DNA from: Actinomucor elegans
Taxonomy: Eukaryota > Mucoromycota > Mucoromycetes > Mucorales > Mucoraceae
Reading direction: 5' to 3'
Length of the DNA: 64,000 nt
NCBI GenBank assembly: GCA_026027325.1
Contig: JAMSLZ010000003.1
Coordinates: forward strand, 2,294,001 to 2,358,000
Shown here: positions 40,539-50,843 of the stretch, piece after piece
How positions within the stretch are numbered: position 1 is the stretch's first letter
How the letters are laid out: each line of letters begins with the position of its first letter
Made by a program: the position numbers and the translations under genes
Notes under the pieces: generated by a model
Databases searched by the model: none
What the model was told of the DNA's origin: nothing
Seen by the model: the letters and a program-made list of their open reading frames with translations, nothing else

Positions 40539-42342
40539 GGAAAATATACATGCTATTCATATACCTATGTATCTTTAAAAAATATTCGTAAAATTTATAA
40601 TCATATATATATATATAAAACAAAAAAAAATTACAAAATCTTTTTTATTTTTTAAGTCATGTGACATCATGATACGTATCCCTTAAGTTTAAAGGTTATC
40701 TAACCCAGCATGATATTCATCAATTATTTCTCTATCATTAAATGCTAAAATGAAATAAAAATTGAAAAAAACATATATAAAAAACATAAAATGGATAAAC
40801 TTATATACGAAGAATTAAATAAAATAAAACATAGTTACTGGAATTTTTTAGATGAGGAATGGAAAATAAAAGAAGATGAGTATAAACATAGAACAGAACT
40901 AAAAGATGTAAAAAATATTGAAGAAATTAAGGTTGAATTACAAAACAAATTAGGCATAATACCTATATTTTTCTTTTTAAATAATATATTTGTAAATTAT
41001 AAATATAAAACTCCATATAGAGATATTGAAAAAGGATTACTAATAATATATCACTTAATTACAGGTAAAAGCATAAGAGAAATGAATGATTACATACCCT
41101 ATTCATCATTTCATGAAATATATAAAGTTTCTGGGATGTAAACTTAAATGAGCTACATAAAACATGTAATAAACTATTAGAAAATATGTTTAGCACAATT
41201 TTATTAAGAATATATTATGCTAATAGACTTAATCCTGAGCATTTTAAGCATGTTACTTTACTTTTGGATGGACATGATAGTAGAGTTAACTATACAGATT
41301 TGAAAATTAAAAGTAAAGATATGTATTCATATAAATTTAAAAAATCAGGATTTAGAACCCAAGTAATAATTGATGTTAATGAAATAGCTATTTATGTATC
41401 AGATAGTTTACCATGTAAAAAATATAATGATGGTAAAATGTTTTTAGCAATGAAACTAGAAAATAAATTAAATGAAAATGATTGTATAGCAGTTGATGGA
41501 GGTTATAATTTATTTATAGAAGACTTCTTAGAGAATTGTAGTAAATATGGAAATGATAAAATCAATAACGATAATTTTATATTTCCATTTAGAAAAAAAA
41601 AAGGAATTAAGTTAAGTGATAATGAAATTGAATTCAATAATACTTTTGGAAGTTTTAGAAGCATCATTGAAAATAAATTTGGACGATTAGGTGATAAATT
41701 CCAAAGATTTGATAATAGTAATAAAGTTCTTAAAATTGATAATATAAGAATATATAATTTACAGTTAAAAATGGCATTATTATTAAGTAACATCCAAAAA
41801 TTTGTTGAGCTTCAAAATATTCCAATTAAAGATTATTATGGATTATGGATACAAGATAAATTTAATTATCCAAGTAACAAAAATCATAATGAAGATGCAT
41901 TTACTGAAACTTTTGAATATTGTAGAGTCATTAATATGAGAAATAAACAAAACTCATTTATTAATGATATGCTAAATAAAAGTGAAATGATAATTGACGA
42001 AAATATAGAATACATAGAAAATGATTCATATGAAATAGAAAAAATATTAAATCATAGAAAATATAAAAAAAGAACAAAATATTTTATTAAATGGAAAAAT
42101 TATGATGATAGCTACAATAGTTGGATATGGGAAGACGCATTTAATGATAGAGAAATAATTGATGAATATCATGCTGGGTTAGATAACCTTTAAACTTAAG
42201 GGATACGTATCATGATGTCACATGACTTAAAAAATAAAAAGATTTTGTAATTTTTTTTTGTTTTATATATATATATATGATTATAAATTTTACGAATATT
42301 TTTTAAAGATACATAGGTATATGAATAGCATGTATATTTTCC
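40539..42342 (+). repeat. Hairpin unit G with about 206-bp inverted arms
   Basis: 40539-40745 and 42137-42342 are inverted repeats (outward end GGAAAATATACATGC). The right arm includes the last 19 codons of the transposase (FNDREIIDEYHAGLDNL) and its stop, so the left arm carries an inverted copy of coding sequence. Confidence 0.88.
40791..42193 (+). pseudogene. PIF/Harbinger-like transposase with C-terminal chromodomain, one frameshift
   Basis: Homologous along its length to the gene at 27079-28270 plus 19480-19700. N-terminus: IKHSYWNFLDEEW, LGIIPIFFFLNNIFVNY, LLIIYHLITGKSIREMNDYIPYSSFHEIY. A one-base deletion near 41127-41140 shifts the frame (true continuation VNLNELHKTCNKLLENMFS). Catalytic motifs: LLLDGHDSRVNY, VDGGYNLF, FRSIIENKFGRLG. 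The C-terminus is a chromodomain (YEIEKILNHRKYKKR, YFIKWKNYDDSYNSWIW, REIIDEY). About 467 aa if repaired, matching its relative. Confidence 0.85.
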
Positions 42343-42778
42343 ATAGATCAAGAATTGATTCACTGGTCAAAAGGTGATAAAACGCATCTCTTATATACTT
42401 TTTCACGATCGGTACTTGATTCTAAATTCATATTACGATTTGCCAGGAACAAGGTTGGACTGCGTATAAAGAAGACCAGGGATAATAACCAAATGAGCGG
42501 ACCAAGATTAGCGGCGAGGAGTGTCGGGATCAATATATTCAAAGGTAATAGTATTGGATGTAATATTTGGTGTGAGAGATAGTATTTATCAATTAGCGTC
42601 TACTTGCTCAGGGTGATATATAAATAAAGATATTTTAACATAATCAAATACAGTCATTTACATTCTGGTTCTTGGTAATAATGCTTTATACACTTCTGCA
42701 GCTATATATAAGGATATCTATACGATTTTCTATCTGTACAGTATTCTCTTATTAATATAATCATGAGCGTTTACAACA

Positions 42779-43049
42779 CATCCCAAGTCTTCGCCTTCGA
42801 ACCAATTACGTTCCACCAAGTCTCGGCCTTCCCAGTGAGATGATCACCCACGATGAACAGAATTTCTTCATCGCTAAGTTTGGCAGTCTTACGCAAACGA
42901 TCCATGCGATTCAACCAGACTACCGCACCATTGGCTTCACCTTCGCCAGAGAAATTCTTGGGTTCATTCATTAAACGCATACCCATACGTTTGGAAGCAG
43001 ATTCACTTGACATGAAAAGATAATCACTAAAACTTGTATAGTACGCCAT
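42779..43049 (-). pseudogene. Element D Gag, N-terminal part
   Basis: ATG at 43047-43049 begins MAYYTSFSDYLF. It contains a capsid start (FSGEGEANGAVVWLNRMDRL, FIVGDHLTGKAETWWN) typical of Ty3-type Gag and ends at the LTR-E insertion. It continues at 39202 in the same frame. Confidence 0.85.
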
Positions 43050-43063
43050 AATTAATACACTTT

Positions 43064-43080
43064 CCACTTTAGCCGCACCA
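43064..43080 (-). promoter_or_regulatory. tRNA-Phe primer binding site of element D
   Basis: On the minus strand TGGTGCGGCTAAAGTGG is the exact complement of the 3' end of the tRNA-Phe encoded in this window plus CCA (CCACTTTAGCCGCA-CCA), a 17-nt match. It lies 14 nt upstream of the Gag ATG, the expected place just after the 5' LTR. Confidence 0.88.
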
Positions 43081-43082
43081 AC

Positions 43083-43478
43083 TGATAATGTGGGGTTTTG
43101 CTCTTTATGTTTACCTTGTATGAAAAATAAATGAAAGGATAAACACGTATATAAACAATAATGATACTAGACTGAAAGATATATCAATTGAATATATAGA
43201 ACAAAAGTGTAATAAAAATTAGGTGTAAGCTTCAAAAGACAGTGAAGGATGTATATCAGAAAACTTGATGAAAGTGTGTAAAAAAGATATCAAAAAATCT
43301 TAATGTAAGAAAAGTTCTTCTTTTTTTTTATTCTTCCTTAAACTATCAACATTTTATATTTTTTCTACTGATTACTGTTGATACTCTTCTTTAACCTTGA
43401 TCCATCGGACTTTTTGTAGGGAAAGGGCCCAGAGCGGGAAAGTCCAAACTAAACATAACTAAAAAAATGTTATGTCAA
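43083..43478 (-). repeat. Putative 5' LTR of element D
   Basis: The region upstream of the primer site ends ATTATCA on the minus strand and may start at TGACATAACATTTTTTT. It has AT-rich promoter-like sequence. No second copy was found (32166-32445 differs), so the outer boundary is a guess. Confidence 0.35.
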
Positions 43479-43627
43479 AATTGACCCCTATTCTCACCCC
43501 GAACACAGACCATCCGATTGGTTAAAGAGAGCTCGACCTATATACTCCGAACCAAAATGCTGATTGGCTAAACTTGTTTCCATTGTATCTTGGGAACCAA
43601 GCGTCACCAGAACTCCAAACAAAAACG

Positions 43628-44470
43628 CACTATGGCGAAAAAATTGGTTACTAGCTGCCAATAAAGGCATATTTTATGCCAATTAGTGGCTAAAATTATG
43701 CCAATAGAGGCAGATTTTATGCCAATTTGTTATATTAGCCAATGAAAATTGAGGAAAATTTTTTTTTTCTAAGTTTTGACGCCAAAAAACTGAAAGACTT
43801 TTCTTGGAATTGGCAGGTACCTGCCAATAATGGCTGAAAATATGCCAATAAAGTGAAATTTCAGCTAGTACTGTTACTTATAAGGGAGACCTGGCTATTT
43901 TTTTTATTTAAAGTCTTTTAAAGCGTATTTGTACTGTTAGATTAATTACTAACACCATACCCTCTTATATATTGTGCAAAATAAGCAGATAAAAAAAAAC
44001 GTTGTTATTAAAATGTAAACTTGGTGATATAAGAGTTGTTTAAACTTTACAGATAATTATTCATAAATATAATGTATATTGGCTTTTTTGAGTCTAAGTT
44101 AAAATTTTGGTAGATTGAGAAGCTTTTTTTGAATATATAATGTTAATCAGATGTGATGTTTGACTGGAATCAGGCTAGAGTTAAGATTTAAAGGTCTAAT
44201 TATAATGAAATGGCACGGATTACTACAATTTAATGAAATCTCTGCTTGAAGCTTTAATTTAAACAAGATCTGGTAGACATAATAACTTATTCTAAACATG
44301 TTCAAGAGATTAAATGCGACATTAACCTCAGAATTGTCGAGGAATCATACGGAAATATTTTATTGTATTGGCAAAGGTCAAAATTTCTGAGGTGTAAAAG
44401 AGGTTTTATTTCGTATTTTTATTTACGAAGTCTTTTTCTTATACTTTTTATTTTTTTTATTTTATTTTTT
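43628..44470 (-). repeat. CACTA-2 transposase-side subterminal region
   Basis: Several TGCCAATA/TGGCATA-type motifs in both orientations lie between 43645 and 43860, matching motifs at the other end. No gene is seen in the remaining AT-rich 600 bp. Confidence 0.65.
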
Positions 44471-47400
44471 TTACAAACGATTTAAAGCACCAGCACTGCT
44501 ATGAAGTTCATGCTTAAAGATATGATGAGAAATAACCTTGTACTTTCTACTATTGCTAGAACTGCAACGTACAAGGCCAACGCTAGCAACAATATCTTCA
44601 AAACGACACACAGCATATGCGTGGGCATTTTCATGGTTCAATTCCACCATTGGTATCGATTTATCGTAGTCAGTAGTGGAATTACTTCTTGCAACATCAA
44701 CTAACACCAAGTATTGAATCTTGTTGTTGAATTCATGTTCAAAAAAGAAAACAATAGAACCAACAAACCAGTTGTCGCGAACATTGTTTCTATGGCTACA
44801 AATAAAGCAAGTTAGTAAAGTTTCTTTATGAATGATAAAATCAGTTTGCTTTTACTTACAGATAGCTAGCAGTAAACATAATGTAGTTATTTCCTCGGCG
44901 GCGCTCACTTATGTAATTCTTGTACAGTGTCGAAGTGTACACGTTATTATATGCCCAAGCTCGGCCAGCGATGTAAATGGAATCAAACGAATCAATTCCT
45001 ACAATACTTGCGCCATTCACCTCGGTTCGACGATAGTATTTCAGCAAAGCCTTTAAAAAAAAGCGACAATCAACGCCAGCAGGCAACGACGTAACCAGAC
45101 AATCTTGAAAGGGTTCCCATAGTTGGGGATCACCAGCTTCACCAGAAGGATTGTTCTTGTAAGAATTCTCGGCATATGAACGAGGCGTTAACAAGTCAAG
45201 TTCGGTTTGGACACTCCAAGACTGACTGTTGATATGATTACGGGTTGTAAGCCTCTCCAAGATATTACCAGCATTGGCACCAGCGTTGACTTTTGACTTT
45301 ATAAGCTTTTTGTACTTGCCAATGCTTCTTTCCATTGAACGCGCTGAGTAGGCTCTCAATACGCCCTGTTGCTTAATCATATAGACAATGTGTGAAAGAT
45401 AATGTTGCACTGGTTTTAGGATACCAGGATGGATGCGCTTTGCGTCGATTTCTCGCAACAAAAAGCTGTTCCATTGTTTTATATTACTTTAAAGAACATG
45501 TAAGTGAGGTTATTTTCATACAATGCAAGATATTAGTTTGCTCACCTTTCTATCATTGCAAGGTCCTCATGATCAAGCTCCCACTTTAATGATAATGCAG
45601 CAGCTTTTGTTAACGCCAAAAGTGGCTTTTTGGATCGTTCTTGATTTAGTGCCGGGACAAACAAAGTTGGAACCATGTACAAAAGGATATCAACCCAGTC
45701 AACTGCTCGCTTTCCGCCGCTTTTGATAATGGGATTCTCCCATTTAGATGCAAACGTCGTTGGAACAGTTACCCTCGAAGCTTCAATAAGTTTACCAATG
45801 GTCATCAAGGATTCCTTTGGTATGTTAAAGGTGTACGGCCACTGCTTTTCAGATGTATAACCTTCACGCTCAAGTTCTTCATCGGTTGGCTTGTATTTGG
45901 TGTTGATGGCCTTATTATAATCTTTTCCCATGGTGACAGTCAGCATCTCGAACACATGTTTGGCAATACCTTGACCGATAAGATGCATTTCATCCAAACC
46001 AAAATACGTCGATCCCGTAAAGGAAGGTAATTTTGCAAATGGTGTTGGAGTCTTGATGTTATAATGCTATGAAAAGGTAAAAGTGAAGTACTCAGTTGTT
46101 GTTGATAAAAGGAATAACATTGTTTTCTTTGTCAGTGATACTTACAGCGATGGCATTTGGATTCTTAAAGTCGTTAGTGTTTCGGATCTCGTCTTCAATA
46201 GTTAAAAAGCAAGTGTGATGATCATGACGCTGGGTTTTGATACGACAAATTCGACAACCAAAGGTAGCCATGTGTCCATCATGGTGTGCCAATTCAGCAG
46301 CTGCAGGGAGATCACCAGTAGCCATCACCAAATGTACACGAGCGTGACAGATATCGATACCATCTTTTTGAACAAGCAAACCTTTGGTGGACAGATTATT
46401 AAACTCGTCAATAATAGGTTGAAGGAAAGTATCAATATATTTTGGATTGTTTGGTCCAGGAAGAATAGCTAACTGAAGCATATACTCGTCTTGGTAGCGG
46501 TACTCGGGAGGGATGTTAAAGTTAAGAAGATGTACAATAGTCAACTTGTCACCTGTATTGCCCTTACTTGTCCGAAAACCATCAACAAACAGAGCCATGG
46601 CTACATCATCTTCACCAGTGAAAATTCTTTCATGACCTTGTGAAAATACCTTATAAGCAGCACCATCAAAATAATCTTTGTAAACACCATCAATTGATTC
46701 ATAATTATGACGATATCTCATCATATTTCTGATCTTGGTATTTCCAAGCATTTTGGCAACCTGCTCACCAACTGACAGCATCTTCATATGGCGGCGAGGT
46801 TTACCATCATCATCAAAACGACTTTCTTTACATATAGGATTTTTACAGAAAGCTGTCTCGATATCATCATCAGCAAAAAGCATGCAACCATTAACACAAA
46901 CTTGTCGAAGTTTGGTCTCGATGCTAGTTTTCTTTTTGAGTACGTGATCCAATGTGTCAGGAAACATGACAGTAGATGGAATATGACCTGTACGTAAAAA
47001 AGAAAGTTTTGATCAGCCTATGTTTCGTTCTAATCATGTCAAACTAGATGCTTACCCATTGGATGAGTTATGCGGTCTTGGTCGTTGTTCTTGATTATAG
47101 TACGGATCAAATATACAAGTTCTCTTTGAGCCTCACGAGAAATGCTGAATGTATCGCAGATATCTTTGAACTGGATACTATTTAATTCAGTGCTGGTAAA
47201 CGCGTTTTCATCAGTGGATCTGACATTATGGATAATAGGAGTACCACCATCCTCTACTTGTTCCATTGGAATGGGTCCAAGGTCCATTGAAGTAGGTTCT
47301 ATAAAGATGATGAATTAGTGAAACATACATGGTTCAAGGTTATTAATTTACCAATGGTTGCTTCTTGGGCTCGGTTAACGCTTTTCTTGTGGTCACGATA

Positions 47401-47493
47401 ATATTGATAATGGTTGCATCTCTGCTTGATAGTTCTAAATGTTCTTACACAACTATCGCATTTGTACTTGTTTTGGTTTCTAACGGCTGGCAT
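44471..47493 (-). pseudogene. CACTA-2 transposase, Tnp2 family, 6 exons, one probable frameshift
   Basis: Exons on the minus strand: 47493-47352, 47298-47056, 46987-46147 or -46146, 46067-45546, 45486-44860, 44795-44471, at the same sites as in CACTA-1. C2H2-type finger in exon 1 (CDSCVRTF then HYQYYRDH). Tnp2 motifs VDGFRTSKGN, IPPEYRYQDEYMLQLAILPG, ATGDLPAAAELAHHDGHMA and CRIC are present. The exons sum to 2701 nt, one too many. The extra T lies in a T run at 46019-46022 (PSF-TGSTYF), shifting the start of exon 4. Repaired length is about 899 aa. Either a pseudogene or a base-call error. Confidence 0.85.
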
Positions 47494-47875
47494 TTTGAAG
47501 TATGTATGTTTATATGGATAATAATTAAAAGGTATTATATGTGATATATGGATAACCTTTTATATTTTTTCTTATGACATTGAATTCACAACTTCTATGA
47601 CTATATTTTATTCTTTGGGATGCTTCCAACAACACTATTTCCTCAAAAGTATCGATCAAAACATATAGCACATTGTCTTTGTAACTTGAATTAGTAGGTT
47701 CTATTCTTTTAGACACTTATAACAATAGGTTATCTCCTCAAAAGGGTCGATCAAAATACTATGACGTACTAGTTTTATGAAGGTGAAGTACAGTTCTATA
47801 TATATATATATATCTTGACATATGTATTATTATATGTTCTCTTTTTATTCTAAAAAGTCTTATTTTATTTAAACA
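47494..47875. promoter_or_regulatory. CACTA-2 divergent promoter region
   Basis: 382 bp between the two divergent start codons. It contains an (AT)n run at about 47798-47814 and a repeated stretch (TATCTCCTCAAAAG, TTTCCTCAAAAGTATCGATCAAAA). No specific factor site identified. Confidence 0.5.
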
Positions 47876-49022
47876 ATGCCTAACAACAACGATGCTATTA
47901 TGCAAGCGCTCGCTAAGATGCAACAAGATATTCTGGGCACCCGCCAAATGCTTCAAGATTTGATCCATATCTTGGCTCCTGTCTTTCCAAGCGAAAGAGT
48001 AGCACAATCTTCAAGTGAACAAATGGAACAAGCTCTCGTCCAAGGTATATTCATTTTTGATGCTTTTGGTTGATACTGTAATTAACACTTCTATACAGCG
48101 AGAAATGAAGCGATTGCCAATGTCGCTAATCCCAATTTGAGAAGCAGAAGATGCATTGAAAAGGTACCTGAGGAAGCAAAGGAAGGCTTTATTCCTACCA
48201 AGAAGAATGCCACTCCTCACGCTGCCAAACGTCTCAAATCTCTTGTCAGGCTACTGGAAGAACGAAAGCGGAACACAACCGTAACTGACGTGGAGGTCAA
48301 TGATCTGTATAATCAGTTGCGCATGACAGCAAGAGATGTCGTGCAGACAATGATTAAGGAATTGAAAAAGACTAGTGAATACGTTGACGGTATGTCGTTT
48401 AAAGATATCGCCAAAATTGATACTAGCATTCAAGAACGCTATTGTCTTATCTTGGAAAAGAAGGCTTTGGATGAGAATCATATCGATTTGCATTTATGCA
48501 AAGAAATGTGGGGTGCAAAGCTTTTGATTACTGCAGTATTGAAAAACAAGAACAACGGTTTAAAGAGTAAAGCTTCCATCTCTACCGCTTCTATGTCTGC
48601 CTCTGGTTTAACAGGTAATGTATTTTATCACAACGAAGCTGAAAGAAGTGATGTTTCTATTGATTTAGAAAATGAATCTGAGTTCAGGTATGGGACATTT
48701 GCAATTTATTGCTCAACAGCCTTTTTATTCACATATTTTTTTTATATATATAAACAGTGTGTTAAATCAGCATTGCTTTGCTTCTGCGGTTCAAGTACGA
48801 GAATCTCCTTTTGCTGGCGATTGCAGTAATTCTGCTGCTCGTATTCGAGAATTAGCTGCATCAGCATCCAATTACTCTTCTCGCCCTGCTAAAGGAAGAA
48901 AACGTATGATGGCTGTTGATAGTGAAGAAGAGCGCACTGTTTTTAGCGATGATGACGAAGAAGTTGAATCGCCTCAAATTTCACGCCAAAAGAAAGGCAA
49001 AGCTGCTTCCAGATCTAGTTAA
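47876..49022 (+). CDS. CACTA-2 accessory protein (TNPA-like position), 340 aa, 3 exons
   Basis: Exons 47876-48044, 48099-48687 and 48758-49022; GT-AG introns of 54 and 70 nt; phases fit. Homologous to the 318-aa protein of CACTA-1 with the same exon structure: N-terminal helix (MQQDILGTRQMLQDLIHILAPVFP), EAIANVANPNLRSRR, DTSIQERYCLILEKKALD, HLCKEMWGAKLLI, and a basic, Ser-rich end (SRQKKGKAASRSS). No named domain recognised. Confidence 0.82.
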
Positions 49023-50390
49023 AAGAAAACAATAAAAGTCTACTTTAGTCCTTTTTAATTGGCTGAATGCCAATGACGCGTCCATTTTAGCCTTTGAGTG
49101 TTGTAGTTTTTTCGTCATGTTTTCACTTTTTTATTTCTTTTCATTTCTTTTATTTAAACAAGTATACTAATGAACTCGATAGCCTACCTAAAAAGCAGCA
49201 GCATATATTTGTCTTTTGTCTTTTCTTTCAGTAAAGGCCCCCTTTTACGACGCTTTGGTGTGTATGCTTTCTTTTTTTTTAAGTGTATATTATTCATTTT
49301 TGATAGAATTGTATTGTTTCTAATGGTTAGCTTTATTTTTTAGTAGTAGTTCTTCTTAGCTCTGTCTCTTTTTCTGTATTTATGGCTACCTAGGCTCAGC
49401 ATACTTCATTTCTTGATATATTTGCTTAAGGTATTGTTTTCATGTTTTAGAATGACGAACATTATTGTTTTCTAACGTGTTTTCTTTTTTAGAGGCTGCA
49501 TTTGTTTGACTTTGGTATGTTTCTTTTTACAATTCATTGCTCGCTGAATTACTCATTGTTATTTTCTTTCTTTCTTTCTTTTACATATATAGGATCAACT
49601 TTGCCTTGTTATTTTCTAAATGTACTATTGTCGCGTAGTATATTACGTACGCGTTGCTATGCGACGCAAGCTCCACAGGTATGTATTACTACATTGTTAA
49701 AGTATATACTTTAGGCTTTATTAGTCTAACCATCTTCCTTTTTGAATAGTTGTAGCAGTAGATGATTGAGTAATTTGTTCGTTTGATTGGTTTAAGGTTA
49801 GTTTTATCAAAGATTTATAAGTTATCCTTCATAATAATGACTAATATAACCGGTGTTTAGTTGCTTTTGTCACTTTGTCTTTTATTTTTCTGTATGAATG
49901 ACTACTCTTGTGCGTTTATTAAAGGACTGGTAACGGTAAGTTGATTGCTATGTTGATATTTTTCCTGGATATATATTACTATATAGCAGGTATATTTTAC
50001 CTTTATATATGCTTTATACTATATATTTTATACTATACTATTTGATCTAATGAAAGAAAAAGTAATAAAATCAATATTATTATTAAAATATAATTATTTT
50101 CATAAACGTATATACGTATATTTCAATTCATTAATGGTACCATTTGGCAGACTGAAAATGAGAGTATTGGCTACTAATATGCCCATAATGGCATATTTTC
50201 TGCCAGTTTCCTTGGCTACTAATATGCTCTTATTGGCATATTTTCTGCCAGTTTCCTTGGCTATTAATATGCCTTTATTGGCTATTTGAAAATTTTTTAC
50301 TGCATTAAAACAGCCAAGGCATTATAAGTAAAAATTGGCAGTTTACCTGCCCATTTTGGCATATTAGCAGCCAATTTTTTCGCCATAGTG
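49023..50390 (+). repeat. CACTA-2 accessory-side subterminal region with 45-bp tandem repeat
   Basis: Pyrimidine-rich, with no gene I can support. 50167-50288 holds 2.7 copies of a 45-bp unit (starting TTGGCTACTAATATGC, ending CTGCCAGTTTCC), close to the inverted terminus. The motif TTGGCATATTTT matches the other end in inverse orientation. Confidence 0.7.
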
Positions 50391-50534
50391 AACGACACAA
50401 CTTCTTTTACACTTGCCTACGCGTTCAACTCCTTTCCTTGCTACTTTACATAACAACAACCCCTTCAAAACTGCTTGCTTCTGAACGAGCGAGAACAGCA
50501 TAACAGTAAATTCAACACATAACAAAATAACAGC

Positions 50535-50607
50535 GCGGGTATAGCTCAGCTGGGAGAGCGTTAGACTGAAGATCTAAAGGTCAGGTGTTCGATCCACTTT
50601 AGCCGCA
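50535..50607 (+). tRNA. tRNA-Phe (anticodon GAA), copy 2
   Basis: Sequence identical to copy 1 (3851-3923), 73 nt, no intron, same G-G mismatch at 5:68. A TTTTT terminator follows. About 95 bp of downstream flank is shared with copy 1, while upstream similarity covers only about 12 bp. Confidence 0.93.
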
Positions 50608-50703
50608 TTTTTATTATTTTTGTACATAATTGTTGTCAGGTACACAGATTTGTGCGTTACCTTTTAATTAGTATTGTGTCGTGAGCAGAGATGTATATTT
50701 TAG

Positions 50704-50843
50704 TGTTGTAATGGACATAACTACTTTACATAGAATAGTAATAGAAGTGTACCTGAATAGTTAACTTGTGTAATCGTGACTAGTTATATTTACTCTATGT
50801 AACCACAACTACCCAGCCTATTAATAACAGAAGGCTGGCAGTG
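50704..50843 (+). repeat. Diverged LTR-A fragment beside tRNA-Phe
   Basis: Begins TGTTGTAATGGACATAACTAC and follows LTR-A with several differences up to GGCAGTG, about 140 bp, then is cut by LTR-M. It lies 96 bp downstream of the tRNA gene. Confidence 0.8.

Larger units (their letters stand above)
39280..42342 (+). mobile_element. Composite AT-rich element made of two hairpin units, TSD ATA
   Basis: The uninterrupted LTR-E at 34106-34611 shows the empty site. The insert runs from GGAGAACATG to TATATTTTCC with ATA on both sides (39277-39279, 42343-42345). It consists of unit F (39280-40498, 202-bp inverted arms), a 40-bp spacer, and unit G (40539-42342, about 206-bp inverted arms, PIF-like transposase). 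Neither unit alone has matching 3-bp flanks (F: ATA/TTA; G: TAA/ATA). Confidence 0.8.
39208..42778 (-). repeat. Solo LTR, family E, interrupted by the two-hairpin element, TSD CATCC
   Basis: Outer ends on the minus strand are TGTTGTAAACGCTCATGATT and ACCTTTACAACA, matching 34106-34611. TSD CATCC lies at 39203-39207 and 42779-42783. The LTR sequence is interrupted at ATTATA/GATCAAG by 39280-42342. Confidence 0.92.
43628..50390 (-). mobile_element. CACTA (En/Spm-type) transposon 2, 6763 bp
   Basis: Termini CACTATGGCGAAAAAATTGG and its reverse complement. The gene layout matches CACTA-1, inverted: Tnp2 transposase (minus) and divergent accessory gene (plus). Flanks are AAACG and AACGA, so a 3-bp TSD is only seen with a one-base offset. 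It is inserted about 145 bp upstream of tRNA-Phe copy 2. Confidence 0.94.

Noticed and set aside
32166..43478. Element D as a complete LTR element
   Set aside because: The two outer noncoding regions do not match each other, so no LTR pair can be claimed.
46092..46145. Continuation of CACTA-2 exon 3 (SITDKENNVIPF)
   Set aside because: It is intron sequence after a GTAAGT donor at the same place as the third intron of CACTA-1.
50167..50288. Possible CRISPR-like array
   Set aside because: The 45-bp units are contiguous with no spacers, at a CACTA subterminal position in a eukaryote.
50050..50289. 79-codon frame over the CACTA-2 tandem repeat
   Set aside because: The repeat unit is 45 bp, a multiple of three, which keeps a chance frame open; repetitive peptide without other support.
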